Positions 52,287 to 60,317 of a DNA stretch of 60,317 nucleotides are shown in pieces (position 1 is the stretch's first letter; each line of letters begins with the position of its first letter). The DNA comes from an uncultured Pelagibacteraceae bacterium. Lineage in GTDB: Bacteria > Pseudomonadota > Alphaproteobacteria > Pelagibacterales > Pelagibacteraceae. A model generated the notes under the pieces. That model was not told the origin of the DNA, did not search any database, and was given only the letters and a program-made list of their open reading frames with translations. The position numbers were made by a program, and so were the translations under genes. The stretch covers positions 24,001 through 84,317 of the forward strand of contig CACMIH010000008.1 of the NCBI GenBank assembly GCA_902613755.1. Reading direction: 5' to 3'.

Positions 52287-53114
52287 ATGAGTATTGAAAA
52301 TATTATAAATGAAGCGTGGGAAAATAAAGACCAGGTAAGTCAAAATTCAGATAAATCTTTAAAGGATGCTGTTAATCAAATTATTGATGATTTAGACAGC
52401 GGAAAAGCAAGAGTAGCTGAAAAGATCAATGGCGAATGGGTTACTCATCAATATCTAAAAAAAGCTATCATGTTAAGCTTTAGAATGTATCCTATGGAAA
52501 ATTTAAATGGTCCTTACAGTAGCTGGTATGACAAAGCTCATTTGCTTAAAGGAAAAACAGCTGGATGGACAAAAGAAGATCATGAAAAAGCTGGTTTTAG
52601 AATGGTACCTAATTCACCAGTAAGAAAAGGATCATTTGTAGGAAAAAATGCTGTTTTAATGCCATGTTATGTAAATATTGGTGCATACATTGATGAAGGA
52701 ACAATGATGGATACATTTAGTCGTGCAGGAAGTTGTTGTCAGATTGGAAAAAATTGTCATATCTCAGCTGGTACTGGTGTTGGAGGTGTATTAGAACCTG
52801 CTCAAGCATTACCAACAATTATTGAGGATAATGTTTTCTTAGGAGCAATGTCCGAAGTAGTAGAAGGTGTAATAGTTGGAGAAGGTTCTGTTCTAAGTAT
52901 GGGGATGTATATTGGACAATCAACAAAAATTGTTAATAGAAAAACTGGTGAAATAACTTATGGAAAAATTCCACCTTATTCAGTGGTAGTCCCAGGATCC
53001 TTGCCAGATAAAAACAAGCCACAAGCGCCATCTTTGTATTGTGCAGTAATAATTAAACAAGTTGATGAAAAAACGAGATCAAAAACATCAGTTAATGATC
53101 TTTTAAGAGAATAA
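52287..53114 (+). CDS. dapD: Tetrahydrodipicolinate N-succinyltransferase
   Basis: 275 residues. Adds succinyl to tetrahydrodipicolinate in DAP/lysine synthesis. The left-handed beta-helix hexapeptide repeats span about 105-220 (for example VGKNAVLMPCYVNIGAYIDE). The N-terminal helical domain carries RMYPMEN. It is followed by dapE two bases later, so this organism uses the succinylase branch. Confidence 0.95.
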   Translation: MSIENIINEAWENKDQVSQNSDKSLKDAVNQIIDDLDSGKARVAEKINGEWVTHQYLKKAIMLSFRMYPMENLNGPYSSWYDKAHLLKGKTAGWTKEDHEKAGFRMVPNSPVRKGSFVGKNAVLMPCYVNIGAYIDEGTMMDTFSRAGSCCQIGKNCHISAGTGVGGVLEPAQALPTIIEDNVFLGAMSEVVEGVIVGEGSVLSMGMYIGQSTKIVNRKTGEITYGKIPPYSVVVPGSLPDKNKPQAPSLYCAVIIKQVDEKTRSKTSVNDLLRE

Positions 53115-53116
53115 AA

Positions 53117-54274
53117 ATGCAAAAAAATAATGAACTTCAATTAGCTAAAGAGCTAATTAGTTTTCCATCTGTTACAAAAACTGATGCCGGTGTTGTTAAA
53201 TTTTTAGAAAAAAAATTAAAAAAAATCGGCTTTAAAACTAAAATTCTCGAGTTCAAAGATAAAAATAGTTATCCTGTAAAAAATCTTTATGCAAGACTTG
53301 GTACAACAAGTCCAAATTTTTGTTATGCAGGTCATTTAGATGTAGTACCACCTGGTAATTTAAACGATTGGACTGTTAATCCATTCAAACCCGCTGTTAA
53401 GAATGGATACTTAATTGGCAGAGGTGCAAATGATATGAAAAGCTCAATAGCGGCATTTGTTACTGCGGTAAGTAATTTTTCTAAAATAAATAAAAAATTT
53501 GATGGATCTATTAGTCTTCTAATCACTGGAGACGAAGAAGGAATTGCAATTAATGGGACAAAAAAAGTTGTTGAGTATTTGAAAAAAAGAAAAGAAAAAA
53601 TTGATTTTTGCTTAGTAGGAGAACCTACGAATCCAAATAAATTAGGAGAAATGATTAAAATTGGTCGTAGAGGTAGTATGACTGGAAAATTGTCTGTCAT
53701 TGGTATTCAAGGTCATGTAGCTTACCCAAATAGAGCTAACAATCCGTCAACTGCTTTAGTTAGAATACTAAAAGAGTTAAAGGAAATTAAATTTGATAAA
53801 GGTACAAAAGATTTTCAACCTACAAATTTGGAAATAACAAAAATTAACATTGATAATTCAGCTGATAATGTAATTCCAGGATTAGCTAGTGCATCCTTTA
53901 ATATTAGATTTAATAACAAACACACATCTTATAAATTAAAGAATAAAATAAATAAAATAATTAAAAAAATTTGTAATAAAAATAAATCAAAATATAAAAT
54001 CGAATATAGTGTTTCTGGAGAGTCTTTTTTAACTAAGCCTAACAAAACCACATTTATGATACAAAATACAATTAAGAGAATTACTAAAATTAAACCAAAA
54101 CTGTCTACAACTGGTGGTACGTCAGATGCTAGATTTATAAGAAAAATAGCTCCATGTTTAGAATTTGGGTTAGTAGGAAAAACTATGCATAAGGTAGGAG
54201 AATGTGTGTCCTTATCTGATTTAAAAAGATTAACTTTAATTTATACTAAAATCTTAAATAACTACTTTAAGTGA
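53117..54274 (+). CDS. dapE: Succinyl-diaminopimelate desuccinylase
   Basis: 385 residues. An M20 metallopeptidase-type enzyme releasing LL-DAP. Metal and catalytic residues: HLDVVPPG (His73, Asp75), GRGANDMKSS, GDEEG (about 138-142), VGEPT and the late GLVGKTMHKVGE. The start ATG is 2 bases after dapD. The stop TGA overlaps the GTG start of the next gene. Confidence 0.94.
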   Translation: MQKNNELQLAKELISFPSVTKTDAGVVKFLEKKLKKIGFKTKILEFKDKNSYPVKNLYARLGTTSPNFCYAGHLDVVPPGNLNDWTVNPFKPAVKNGYLIGRGANDMKSSIAAFVTAVSNFSKINKKFDGSISLLITGDEEGIAINGTKKVVEYLKKRKEKIDFCLVGEPTNPNKLGEMIKIGRRGSMTGKLSVIGIQGHVAYPNRANNPSTALVRILKELKEIKFDKGTKDFQPTNLEITKINIDNSADNVIPGLASASFNIRFNNKHTSYKLKNKINKIIKKICNKNKSKYKIEYSVSGESFLTKPNKTTFMIQNTIKRITKIKPKLSTTGGTSDARFIRKIAPCLEFGLVGKTMHKVGECVSLSDLKRLTLIYTKILNNYFK

Positions 54275-55200
54275 AAACTGGTTTAATTACATCAGATACA
54301 TCTCAAAATCATGATACAGGTCCTGGTCATCCAGAACAAATAGCAAGAGTATCAGTCATAGTAGAAAATTTTAGAAAACTTAATAATAAAAATATTATAT
54401 GGAAGAAACCATCTAAAGTTTCTGATGACATTCTTTTAACTACACATGAAATAAATTACTTAAATTTAGTAAAAAGTTCTTTTCCAAAAAAAGGTTTTTC
54501 TTCACTTGATGGTGATACGATTATTTCACCAGGAAGCAAAGATGCAACTTTCGATGCAGTTGGATCAATAATTGCTGCAATCGATGGAGTAGAAAAAAAA
54601 GAATTTAAAAATGCATTTTGTGGTGTTCGACCTCCAGGACATCATAGCTCACAAAATAAGGCCGCTGGCTTTTGCATTTTAAATTCCGTGAGTATTGGTG
54701 CTAATTATTTATTGAAAAAATATAATTATAACAAAGTTGCAATAATAGATTTTGACGTACATCATGGTAATGGAACACAGGATATTTTTTATGAGAATGA
54801 AAATGTTCTTTTTATATCTACTCACCAATATCCCTACTACCCAGGGACTGGTTCAGAACAAGAAAGAGGTAAATTTAACAATATCTTTAATATACCTTTA
54901 GCAGCCGGCATAAGTTCAGAAGAATATTTAAACGTATTTAACCGTGTATTAAAAAAATTAGAAGAGTTTAAACCAGAGTTTATATTGATTAGCGCTGGTT
55001 TTGATGCCCATGAAGATGACCCTCTTGCTCAATTTAATTTAAAAACAGAGGATTATTTTACTATTACCAAAAGAATATTAGAGGCTTCTAAAAAATTTTG
55101 TAATGGAAAAGTTGTTTCAATTTTAGAGGGCGGTTATGATCTAAATGCACTTCGAGACAGCACTAAAAGACACGTTGATGCTCTTTTAGAATTTAATTGA
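54271..55200 (+). CDS. Histone deacetylase family (class II / acetylpolyamine amidohydrolase-like) deacylase
   Basis: 309 residues, starting at GTG 54271 inside the dapE stop. Arginase-deacetylase fold with the full catalytic set: His124-His125 (PPGHHS), zinc ligands Asp162 and His164 (DFDVHHGNG), Asp245 (SAGFDAHEDDP) and the transition-state Tyr in EGGYDL near the end. It should hydrolyse N-acetyl or other N-acyl groups from lysine side chains or small amines. The true substrate is unknown. A SET-domain gene follows. Confidence 0.9.
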   Translation: MKTGLITSDTSQNHDTGPGHPEQIARVSVIVENFRKLNNKNIIWKKPSKVSDDILLTTHEINYLNLVKSSFPKKGFSSLDGDTIISPGSKDATFDAVGSIIAAIDGVEKKEFKNAFCGVRPPGHHSSQNKAAGFCILNSVSIGANYLLKKYNYNKVAIIDFDVHHGNGTQDIFYENENVLFISTHQYPYYPGTGSEQERGKFNNIFNIPLAAGISSEEYLNVFNRVLKKLEEFKPEFILISAGFDAHEDDPLAQFNLKTEDYFTITKRILEASKKFCNGKVVSILEGGYDLNALRDSTKRHVDALLEFN

Positions 55201-55234
55201 TAATTCTTAAGAAAACTCTAAATAAAAAATCTTC

Positions 55235-55726
55235 ATGAAATTATATAAAATAAAAAAATCTGGAATTGATAATAAAGGTAAAGGACTTTATGCAACTCGC
55301 GACATTAAAAAGGGAACCAAAATAATTGACTATGTTGGAAAACTTATAACAAAAAAACAAACACAAGATTCTGATAAGTACGATAATAATAAACCCATTT
55401 ATTTATTTACTATAAATAAAAGATACGATCTCGATGGAGATTTTCCATGGAATACTGCAGGTTTAATTAATCATTCTTGTGATAATAATTGTGATTACGA
55501 TGGAAAGGGATTAAAAATTTGGGTCAAAGCAATCAAAGACATTAAAAAAGGTGAGGAGTTTACCTGCGATTATGGATTTGGTTATGATGAAAACTACAAA
55601 CAATTTCCCTGTAAATGTAAATCAAAAAACTGTTGTGGCTATATTGTAAGAGCCGAGTCTAGATGGCGAATAAATAAAAAATTTGCTATGAGCAATAAAA
55701 ATAAATTAATAAAGAACTCTAAATAA
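55235..55726 (+). CDS. SET-domain protein lysine methyltransferase
   Basis: 163 residues. SET motifs: GKGLYATRDIKKGTKI (15-30), NHSC with Asn85 (79-85) and EEFTCDYGFGY with catalytic Tyr113. A post-SET zinc cluster follows (CKCKSKNC, Cys126, 128, 133). It would methylate lysine in a protein using SAM; the target is unknown. It lies 34 bases after the deacylase gene and overlaps convergent truA by 21 bases. The fold is mainly eukaryotic, with scattered bacterial members. Confidence 0.88.
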   Translation: MKLYKIKKSGIDNKGKGLYATRDIKKGTKIIDYVGKLITKKQTQDSDKYDNNKPIYLFTINKRYDLDGDFPWNTAGLINHSCDNNCDYDGKGLKIWVKAIKDIKKGEEFTCDYGFGYDENYKQFPCKCKSKNCCGYIVRAESRWRINKKFAMSNKNKLIKNSK

Positions 55727-56446
55727 AAATAAACCACCTGGTGGTGCTGGAGGAGCACAAAGAGTTCTTTTTTTTGACTTAAATCTCTTTTCAAAAGTTT
55801 TCAAATCCCATTTCTTTTCTCCCAAATATTTTAAACAACCAACCATAGATCTAACCTGATGTTGTAAAAACGATTGAGAACTAAATTGAAATTCAATTTT
55901 ATTTTTTGATGATTTAATATTTATTAATTTTATAGTTTTAATTGGACTTTTTGCATTACAGCTTGAAGATCTAAAAGTTGAATAATCATGAGTTCCTATT
56001 AACTTTTTTGCTCCTTCTTTCATTAATTCTAAGTTTAAAGGTCTTCGAACATGCCATGCTCTATTTTTTTCAATTATAGGTTGGCTTATTTGATTAAAAA
56101 TAAAATATTTATAAATTCTTTGCTTTGCTGAAAATCTAGCATGAAATTTATTATTTCTTTTTTTAATATTTTTAATTGCAATATTTTTTAAATTTAAAAA
56201 ATGATTTATAGATTTTAAAAATTTAATTATATCGGTTATTTTACTTTTACAATCAAAGTGTGCAGATTGCTCAAATGCATGAACCCCTGCATCAGTTCTT
56301 CCTTGACCGTATAAAATAATCTTTTCTTTTAATAATTTTGATAATTTTTCTTGAATTATTCCTTGAATTGTTGGGCCTTTTTTTTGAATTTGCCATCCTC
56401 TAAAATTTGTCCCTACATACTCAATAAGAATTTGGTATCTATTCAT
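55706..56446 (-). CDS. truA: tRNA pseudouridine(38-40) synthase
   Basis: 246 residues. Modifies positions 38-40 of the anticodon stem. The catalytic Asp52 lies in GRTDAGVHA (49-57). The N-terminal YVGTNFRGWQ and the C-terminal QHQVRSMVG segments are standard. It ends in a Pro/Gly-rich tail (APPAPPGG) produced by the embedded hairpin. It overlaps fmt by one base. Confidence 0.95.
   Translation of the reverse strand: MNRYQILIEYVGTNFRGWQIQKKGPTIQGIIQEKLSKLLKEKIILYGQGRTDAGVHAFEQSAHFDCKSKITDIIKFLKSINHFLNLKNIAIKNIKKRNNKFHARFSAKQRIYKYFIFNQISQPIIEKNRAWHVRRPLNLELMKEGAKKLIGTHDYSTFRSSSCNAKSPIKTIKLINIKSSKNKIEFQFSSQSFLQHQVRSMVGCLKYLGEKKWDLKTFEKRFKSKKRTLCAPPAPPGGLFLFRVLY
55711..55776 (+). terminator. Branched terminator embedded in the ends of the SET gene and truA
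   Basis: A perfect 10-base inverted repeat (AAAGAACTCT at 55711-55720 with AGAGTTCTTT at 55761-55770) encloses two smaller hairpins, CCACCTGGTGG (55734-55744) and GTGCT-ggagg-AGCAC (55744-55758). A run of eight T follows on the plus strand. It would stop transcription from the SET gene while coding, on the other strand, for the TruA C-terminus. Confidence 0.6.
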
Positions 56447-57369
56447 TACAAGAATGAACCCTTTTTAATTTGTGTTCCTAAAACAAATTCACCAATACTT
56501 TGGGGCTTTTTTCCTTGTTTTTGTATTTCTTTTATTTTTATTGATTTTTTGTCTCCACACGAAATTTCTAAATGGTCAGATAAAACCTCACCTGGTTTTC
56601 CTTGTGCTTGACCAATTTCTGCTTTTAATATTTTGTATCTCTCACCATTAAACATGAAATAAGCTCCTGGAACTGGATAAAGTCCATTTATTTTACCAAT
56701 TATAATTTTAGCATCCTCTTTCCAATTAATCTGCCCCTCTAATTTTTGAATTTTTGAAGCGTATGTAGCTGATGAATGATCTTGTTCTATAAAGTTTGCT
56801 TTATCCTCATATATATTATCTATATTATCTAAAATTTTCTCTGCTGCCAAACTTGATAGCTTTTCATTAATATCTTCAGCATTTAAATTATTTTCTATAT
56901 TAATTTTATAAACATTACATACCGGTCCTGCATCTAGTTCCTCACCTATTTTCATAATACTAATCCCTGTCTCTTTATCTAAATTCATAATTGATCTTTG
57001 AATAGGAGCAGCACCTCTCCACTTTGGAAGAATAGATGCATGTATATTAATAAATCCTTTTTTAGTTAAATTTAAATACGACTTTGGTATAATTTGACCA
57101 TAAGCAACAACTATTGCCAAATCCACCTCTAATGATTTAAAATATTCTAATTCCTCTAAATTTTCTTTTAATGAACTTGGTGTTCTAAATTCTATATTTA
57201 AAGTTTCTGAAATTAATTGAATAGGCGATTTGTTAATTTTTTGACCTCTTTTAGATTTTTGAGGTGGCTGAGTATAAACACAACAAACAGGATATCCATT
57301 TTGATAAAGCGATTTTAAAATTGGAACAGAGAACATGGGAGTACCCATAAAAACTATTTTTTTTAGCAT
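56446..57369 (-). CDS. fmt: Methionyl-tRNA formyltransferase
   Basis: 307 residues. Formylates initiator Met-tRNA. Catalytic Asn108, His110 (INIHASILPKWRGAAP) and Asp146 (ELDAGPV) are present, plus the C-terminal OB-like domain. It is in the def-fmt-truA operon, so formylation and deformylation enzymes are made together. It begins 3 bases after the def stop. Confidence 0.95.
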   Translation of the reverse strand: MLKKIVFMGTPMFSVPILKSLYQNGYPVCCVYTQPPQKSKRGQKINKSPIQLISETLNIEFRTPSSLKENLEELEYFKSLEVDLAIVVAYGQIIPKSYLNLTKKGFINIHASILPKWRGAAPIQRSIMNLDKETGISIMKIGEELDAGPVCNVYKINIENNLNAEDINEKLSSLAAEKILDNIDNIYEDKANFIEQDHSSATYASKIQKLEGQINWKEDAKIIIGKINGLYPVPGAYFMFNGERYKILKAEIGQAQGKPGEVLSDHLEISCGDKKSIKIKEIQKQGKKPQSIGEFVLGTQIKKGSFL

Positions 57370-57372
57370 TGA

Positions 57373-57891
57373 TTAAGCTTCTGCTGAGGTAGATTTTAAT
57401 TTTGATAATTTTTTAATTATCATTGATCTTTTTAATTTTGAAAGATAATCAATAAATAGTATCCCCTCTAAATGGTCCATTTCATGCTGAATACATGTTG
57501 CAAGAAGACCGTCTGCCTTTAACAATTTCTTTTCTCCATCATAATCAAGATATTCTACTTCACACTTACTAGATCTATCAATTTCTGCAAACTGATTTGG
57601 AACAGAAAGACATCCTTCTTCATAAGTTGCTTTTAGTGGATCTTTATTTTTAATAACTGGATTTACGAAATATCTTGGCTCTTTTTTATTCTCATCTTTA
57701 CTTATATCCATAACAATAATTCTCTTTGGTACACCTACTTGTATGGCCGCGAGACCAATTCCATTTGCGGAATACATTGTCTCAAGCATATCATCCATCA
57801 ATTTTTGTTCTTCTTTACCAACAGCATTGACTGATTTAGAAATTTGTCTAAGTAACTTATTAGGTTCTGTTATTATAGTTCTGATAGCCAT
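57373..57891 (-). CDS. def: Peptide deformylase
   Basis: 172 residues. Removes the formyl group from nascent proteins. The three metal-site motifs are complete: GIGLAAIQVG (44-53), EGCLS (92-96, ligand Cys94) and QHEMDH (135-140, ligands His136 and His140, catalytic Glu137). It is followed by fmt. A 26-base gap separates it from the large exported protein gene upstream. Confidence 0.96.
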   Translation of the reverse strand: MAIRTIITEPNKLLRQISKSVNAVGKEEQKLMDDMLETMYSANGIGLAAIQVGVPKRIIVMDISKDENKKEPRYFVNPVIKNKDPLKATYEEGCLSVPNQFAEIDRSSKCEVEYLDYDGEKKLLKADGLLATCIQHEMDHLEGILFIDYLSKLKRSMIIKKLSKLKSTSAEA

Positions 57892-57917
57892 AACTTGATT
57901 TTATTTTATTATAATTT

Positions 57918-59681
57918 TTATACTTTTAAAGGAAGAACTTTAAGCAACAGTTTATTTCTAATTATATCAACATTTAATTGATTTAAAGTATTGATAATAA
58001 AATAGACTGTATCTTCATCAATATTTTCAATTTTATCAGGTCCAATTACCTCAATTATTCTTAACAATGCAGCACCAATCTCATTATTATCTATCATTGT
58101 TTGAATATCTGCAGGCATTTCTGATTGCTTTATTTCGTAGAGACCATCATATTTTTTAGAAATTTCAACTCCATCAGATTTAAGCGCCTCTAAAAAAATT
58201 ATATCTTTTTTCGATAAAAAATATTTTTTATCTTTTTTAATTTTCTTTAAAAATTTATCTAAATCTTCCTCAATTTTAGATTTTGCATAATCTCCATTAA
58301 AATAATTTATAAGTTTTGATTGATGTAAAATTTTACTATTGTATTTAATCTTTTTATCAACTGTCTCTTTCATATTTAAATTACTATTGTAAAATGAAGT
58401 AAAATTTGAGGGCACATCCTCGACATTAATTTCATCCAAAAAATTTTTTAATTCTGAATCAAAGGCATCACCTATTTCATCAGATATAAATAGATCCTTT
58501 AAAACCTTAATAAATTCTAATTTAATTTTTGGTTCTGCTGTTAAAAGGATGCGTTGATATAAAAGAGCTCGTCCTTCGATTGAAGATAGAGATTTATATG
58601 CCTCTTTTGCATTTAAAAATTGGTTAATATTAAATTGGAATTTTTTATAAAATTCGAATAACTCCTCCTCAGAATAATTTTTATCATTAACAGCTTTTTC
58701 TATTGTAGAAATTTTTTCTACATCCGTAATTTCTACATCTTGAATTTTGTAAAGTAAATTTGCAGCTGAAAGATATTTCCAAATTATTCTAGGTGTATCT
58801 TGATTTGGTTCATAAGAAAACTCAGGGTTAGTTCTATGTGCTAAATGAAAATCTAAAATCGAATTTATTGATATTTCTTTATCTACTTCATCTAGATATC
58901 CAAATAAATAATTTATTTTGTTTTCGAAATAATTGTCCTCGAAACCTAACTCTTTTTTTAAATCTAAGATTAGTTGTGCCTCTTCATTTTTTCCATAATT
59001 AATTAAACAATATAAATTAAATTTAGATAGATATTCATCTTGAATTGGTTCAGTATTTTTAGAAAAGACCTCACATGATTTTTTCACGTTTGATTCTGAT
59101 AAATAACTGTCAACCAAATATCTTGCTAAATTTGGATGTAAATTTATTATTTGATTTTTAATCAAATACTCCTCTATTAATTCTAAGTTTGCATCTTTTA
59201 TTAACCAATTAGATTTAAAGCTCATAAATTCTTTCTCAGTGATATTTTGAGTTGGGGAATAAGCATTGGTTAATAAAGATATGTGCATTATGTCAGATGC
59301 ATCCTCTGAAAGATTAAACTTACTAATATTCTGAAATAAATTTTTTAATTTGACTCCGTCTGAGTTTGACCACATATCCATGCTTAGGCCATATTCACTT
59401 GGATCGTATAACCCAACAATTTTAATTTCTTTTGATAAAAATTCTTTATCAAGTTTAATTGTATTCTTTTGTTTATTTGTTTGTAATTCGTAAACACTAT
59501 TCTGCGTTTTGCCTGCAGTATCTTCACTTGAAATATTTGTTTCTGAAATAACTTGATTATCTTTTTTTTCTATATTCCAAATATCAATTGGTTTTTCTTC
59601 AGCTAACACCTGTGTAAAAAAAACAAGACAAACTAATTGAATTAAAAGAGTTTTCTTATTTGACGATTTTAAAATTTTCAT
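57918..59681 (-). CDS. Large exported alpha-helical protein of unknown function
   Basis: 587 residues from ATG 59681, which gives a clean signal peptide (Lys-rich start, hydrophobic 11-25, cleavage after VLA at 27); the longer frame to 59726 would overlap the upstream small gene. The mature part has an Asn/Thr-rich linker and then about 500 residues of predicted helices with many Leu/Tyr pairs, like a TPR/HEAT-type solenoid. No enzymatic motif is seen. Likely periplasmic scaffold or envelope protein. Upstream is a small membrane protein; downstream is def. Confidence 0.75.
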   Translation of the reverse strand: MKILKSSNKKTLLIQLVCLVFFTQVLAEEKPIDIWNIEKKDNQVISETNISSEDTAGKTQNSVYELQTNKQKNTIKLDKEFLSKEIKIVGLYDPSEYGLSMDMWSNSDGVKLKNLFQNISKFNLSEDASDIMHISLLTNAYSPTQNITEKEFMSFKSNWLIKDANLELIEEYLIKNQIINLHPNLARYLVDSYLSESNVKKSCEVFSKNTEPIQDEYLSKFNLYCLINYGKNEEAQLILDLKKELGFEDNYFENKINYLFGYLDEVDKEISINSILDFHLAHRTNPEFSYEPNQDTPRIIWKYLSAANLLYKIQDVEITDVEKISTIEKAVNDKNYSEEELFEFYKKFQFNINQFLNAKEAYKSLSSIEGRALLYQRILLTAEPKIKLEFIKVLKDLFISDEIGDAFDSELKNFLDEINVEDVPSNFTSFYNSNLNMKETVDKKIKYNSKILHQSKLINYFNGDYAKSKIEEDLDKFLKKIKKDKKYFLSKKDIIFLEALKSDGVEISKKYDGLYEIKQSEMPADIQTMIDNNEIGAALLRIIEVIGPDKIENIDEDTVYFIINTLNQLNVDIIRNKLLLKVLPLKV

Positions 59682-59838
59682 TTGGAATAATTTTTTCAAT
59701 TTCTTTTTTAGGTGCAGGAAAATCAATTGTACTTAGAAAAAAAATAATACCTAAAATAACCCCTAATCCAATTATAGATTTAATCACAAGTCCTATGATA
59801 CTTGCTTTGCCTGAACTTGTGTTTTTAATGAATTGCAT
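59656..59838 (-). CDS. Small single-pass membrane protein
   Basis: 60 residues, starting at ATG 59838. A hydrophilic start, one long hydrophobic segment (about 12-38, rich in Ile/Gly/Leu) and a charged Pro/Lys/Glu tail (PAPKKEIEKIIPNENFK). It overlaps the start of the large exported protein by 26 bases, suggesting a shared transcript. No family is recognised. Divergent aroK starts 57 bases away. Confidence 0.6.
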   Translation of the reverse strand: MQFIKNTSSGKASIIGLVIKSIIGLGVILGIIFFLSTIDFPAPKKEIEKIIPNENFKIVK

Positions 59839-59895
59839 ATACTTTTAAATAATTTCAAATTAAGACATATTTATGTTTTTTCAATAAAGAAACTT

Positions 59896-60317
59896 ATGAA
59901 ATCAAAAGAAAATCTAGTTTTTTTGGGAATGATGGGTTCAGGTAAGAGCTCTATTGGGTCCTTAGTAGCTAAGAAATTAAAATTAAATTTTGTAGATATC
60001 GATAAAGAAATTGAAAAAAATTTAAACATTACAATAAAAAAAATCTTTGAAGTTAAGGGTGAGGATTATTTTAGAAAAATTGAAGAACAGACAACTTTAA
60101 AAAAACTCAAATTAAACTCTACTGTAATTTCACTTGGTGGAGGAGCTTTTACAAATAATAATATTAGGAAAGAAATTTTGAAAAATCATTTATCTTTTTG
60201 GCTAAATTGGGATGATGAAATATTGTTAAATAGAATTAAAAACAGTAAAAAAAGACCATTAGCGATTAAAGCAACTGATACTGAGTTAATTGATTTAATT
60301 AAGAAACGATCTAACAT
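59896..60317 (+). CDS. aroK: Shikimate kinase, 3' end outside window
   Basis: 140 codons visible from ATG 59896; the frame is still open at the window edge. Phosphorylates shikimate. P-loop GMMGSGKSS (about 11-19), the shikimate-binding DID (about 34-36), FRKIEE (Arg about 59) and GGGAFTN (about 81-87) are in order, followed by the lid segment SKKRPLA. It complements aroA in the shikimate pathway. In alphaproteobacteria aroB usually comes next, beyond this window. Confidence 0.94.
   Translation, partial: MKSKENLVFLGMMGSGKSSIGSLVAKKLKLNFVDIDKEIEKNLNITIKKIFEVKGEDYFRKIEEQTTLKKLKLNSTVISLGGGAFTNNNIRKEILKNHLSFWLNWDDEILLNRIKNSKKRPLAIKATDTELIDLIKKRSN

Noticed and set aside
1..60317. Defence island, prophage, insertion sequence or CRISPR array
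   Set aside because: No transposase, integrase, Cas, toxin-antitoxin or repeat-spacer pattern was seen; gene order is conserved core genome throughout.

Overview
The window is a strongly AT-rich, very compact bacterial chromosome segment. By gene content and order it looks like a SAR11 / Candidatus Pelagibacter-type alphaproteobacterium. The evidence is the alphaproteobacterial signatures (GcrA, DUF4167 next to prmC-prfA, murA-DUF2948-hisD-infA, trpF-trpB-trpA-accD-folC, short HisG with HisZ, a CycM-type cytochrome c), a tandem glycine riboswitch directly in front of malate synthase (described for SAR11), median intergenic spaces of a few bases, and many ATGA/TAATG stop-start overlaps. I see no rRNA, insertion sequence, prophage, CRISPR array or origin. 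No stretch over 300 bases lacks a gene; the longest gaps are 12214-12480 (riboswitch) and 42718-42948 (promoter, dyads and terminator).

Layout. 1-8485: 3' part of an M23 peptidase, then a minus-strand block DUF4167-prmC-prfA-ispG-lysC, with ubiG (+), DUF1178 (-) and argJ (-). 8551-14655: secA (+), accA (-), riboswitch-glcB (+). 14630-18918, minus: recR, ybaB, dnaX, the SRP RNA with its own promoter, pheA, kdsB. 19031-23310: cycM (+), argF-argD (-), gcrA (+), an NDUFA9-like reductase (-). 23327-35730: one long plus-strand run: RNase D-like nuclease, kdsD-lptC-lptB (LPS), aroA-cmk-rpsA-ihfB, pyrF, trpF-trpB-trpA, accD-folC. 35727-42717, minus: trxA, a nuclease cluster (ExoI, MGME1-like nuclease, RmuC), hisG-hisZ-hisS and tRNA-His. 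42949-47341, minus: cspA, tRNA-Phe, infA, hisD, DUF2948, murA, dcd and two tiny genes. 47442-55726: tRNA-Thr (+), a VTT membrane protein (-), then a plus-strand run rpmH-rnpA-yidD-yidC-argB-HAD-dapD-dapE-HDAC-SET. 55706-59838, minus: truA, fmt, def, a large exported protein of unknown function and a small membrane protein. The window ends in aroK (+), cut by the edge.

Functionally this is core metabolism and information processing: arginine (argJ, B, D, F), histidine (hisG, Z, D), aromatic amino acids (aroA, aroK, pheA, trpFBA), lysine/DAP (lysC, dapD, dapE), fatty acid initiation (accA, accD), LPS, translation and DNA processing. There is no obvious accessory island. The unusual material lies inside otherwise ordinary genes. 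The TrpA/TrpB pair has lost both partners of a known inter-subunit salt bridge. A cytidylate kinase lacks its P-loop lysine. AccA has a hydrophobic tail. A tRNA-His lies four bases from the hisS start codon. A tRNA-Thr has a non-canonical T-loop. An MGME1-like nuclease lies between RmuC and ExoI. An HDAC-family deacylase is followed by a SET-domain methyltransferase. All motif comparisons to reference proteins are from memory, without a database search.
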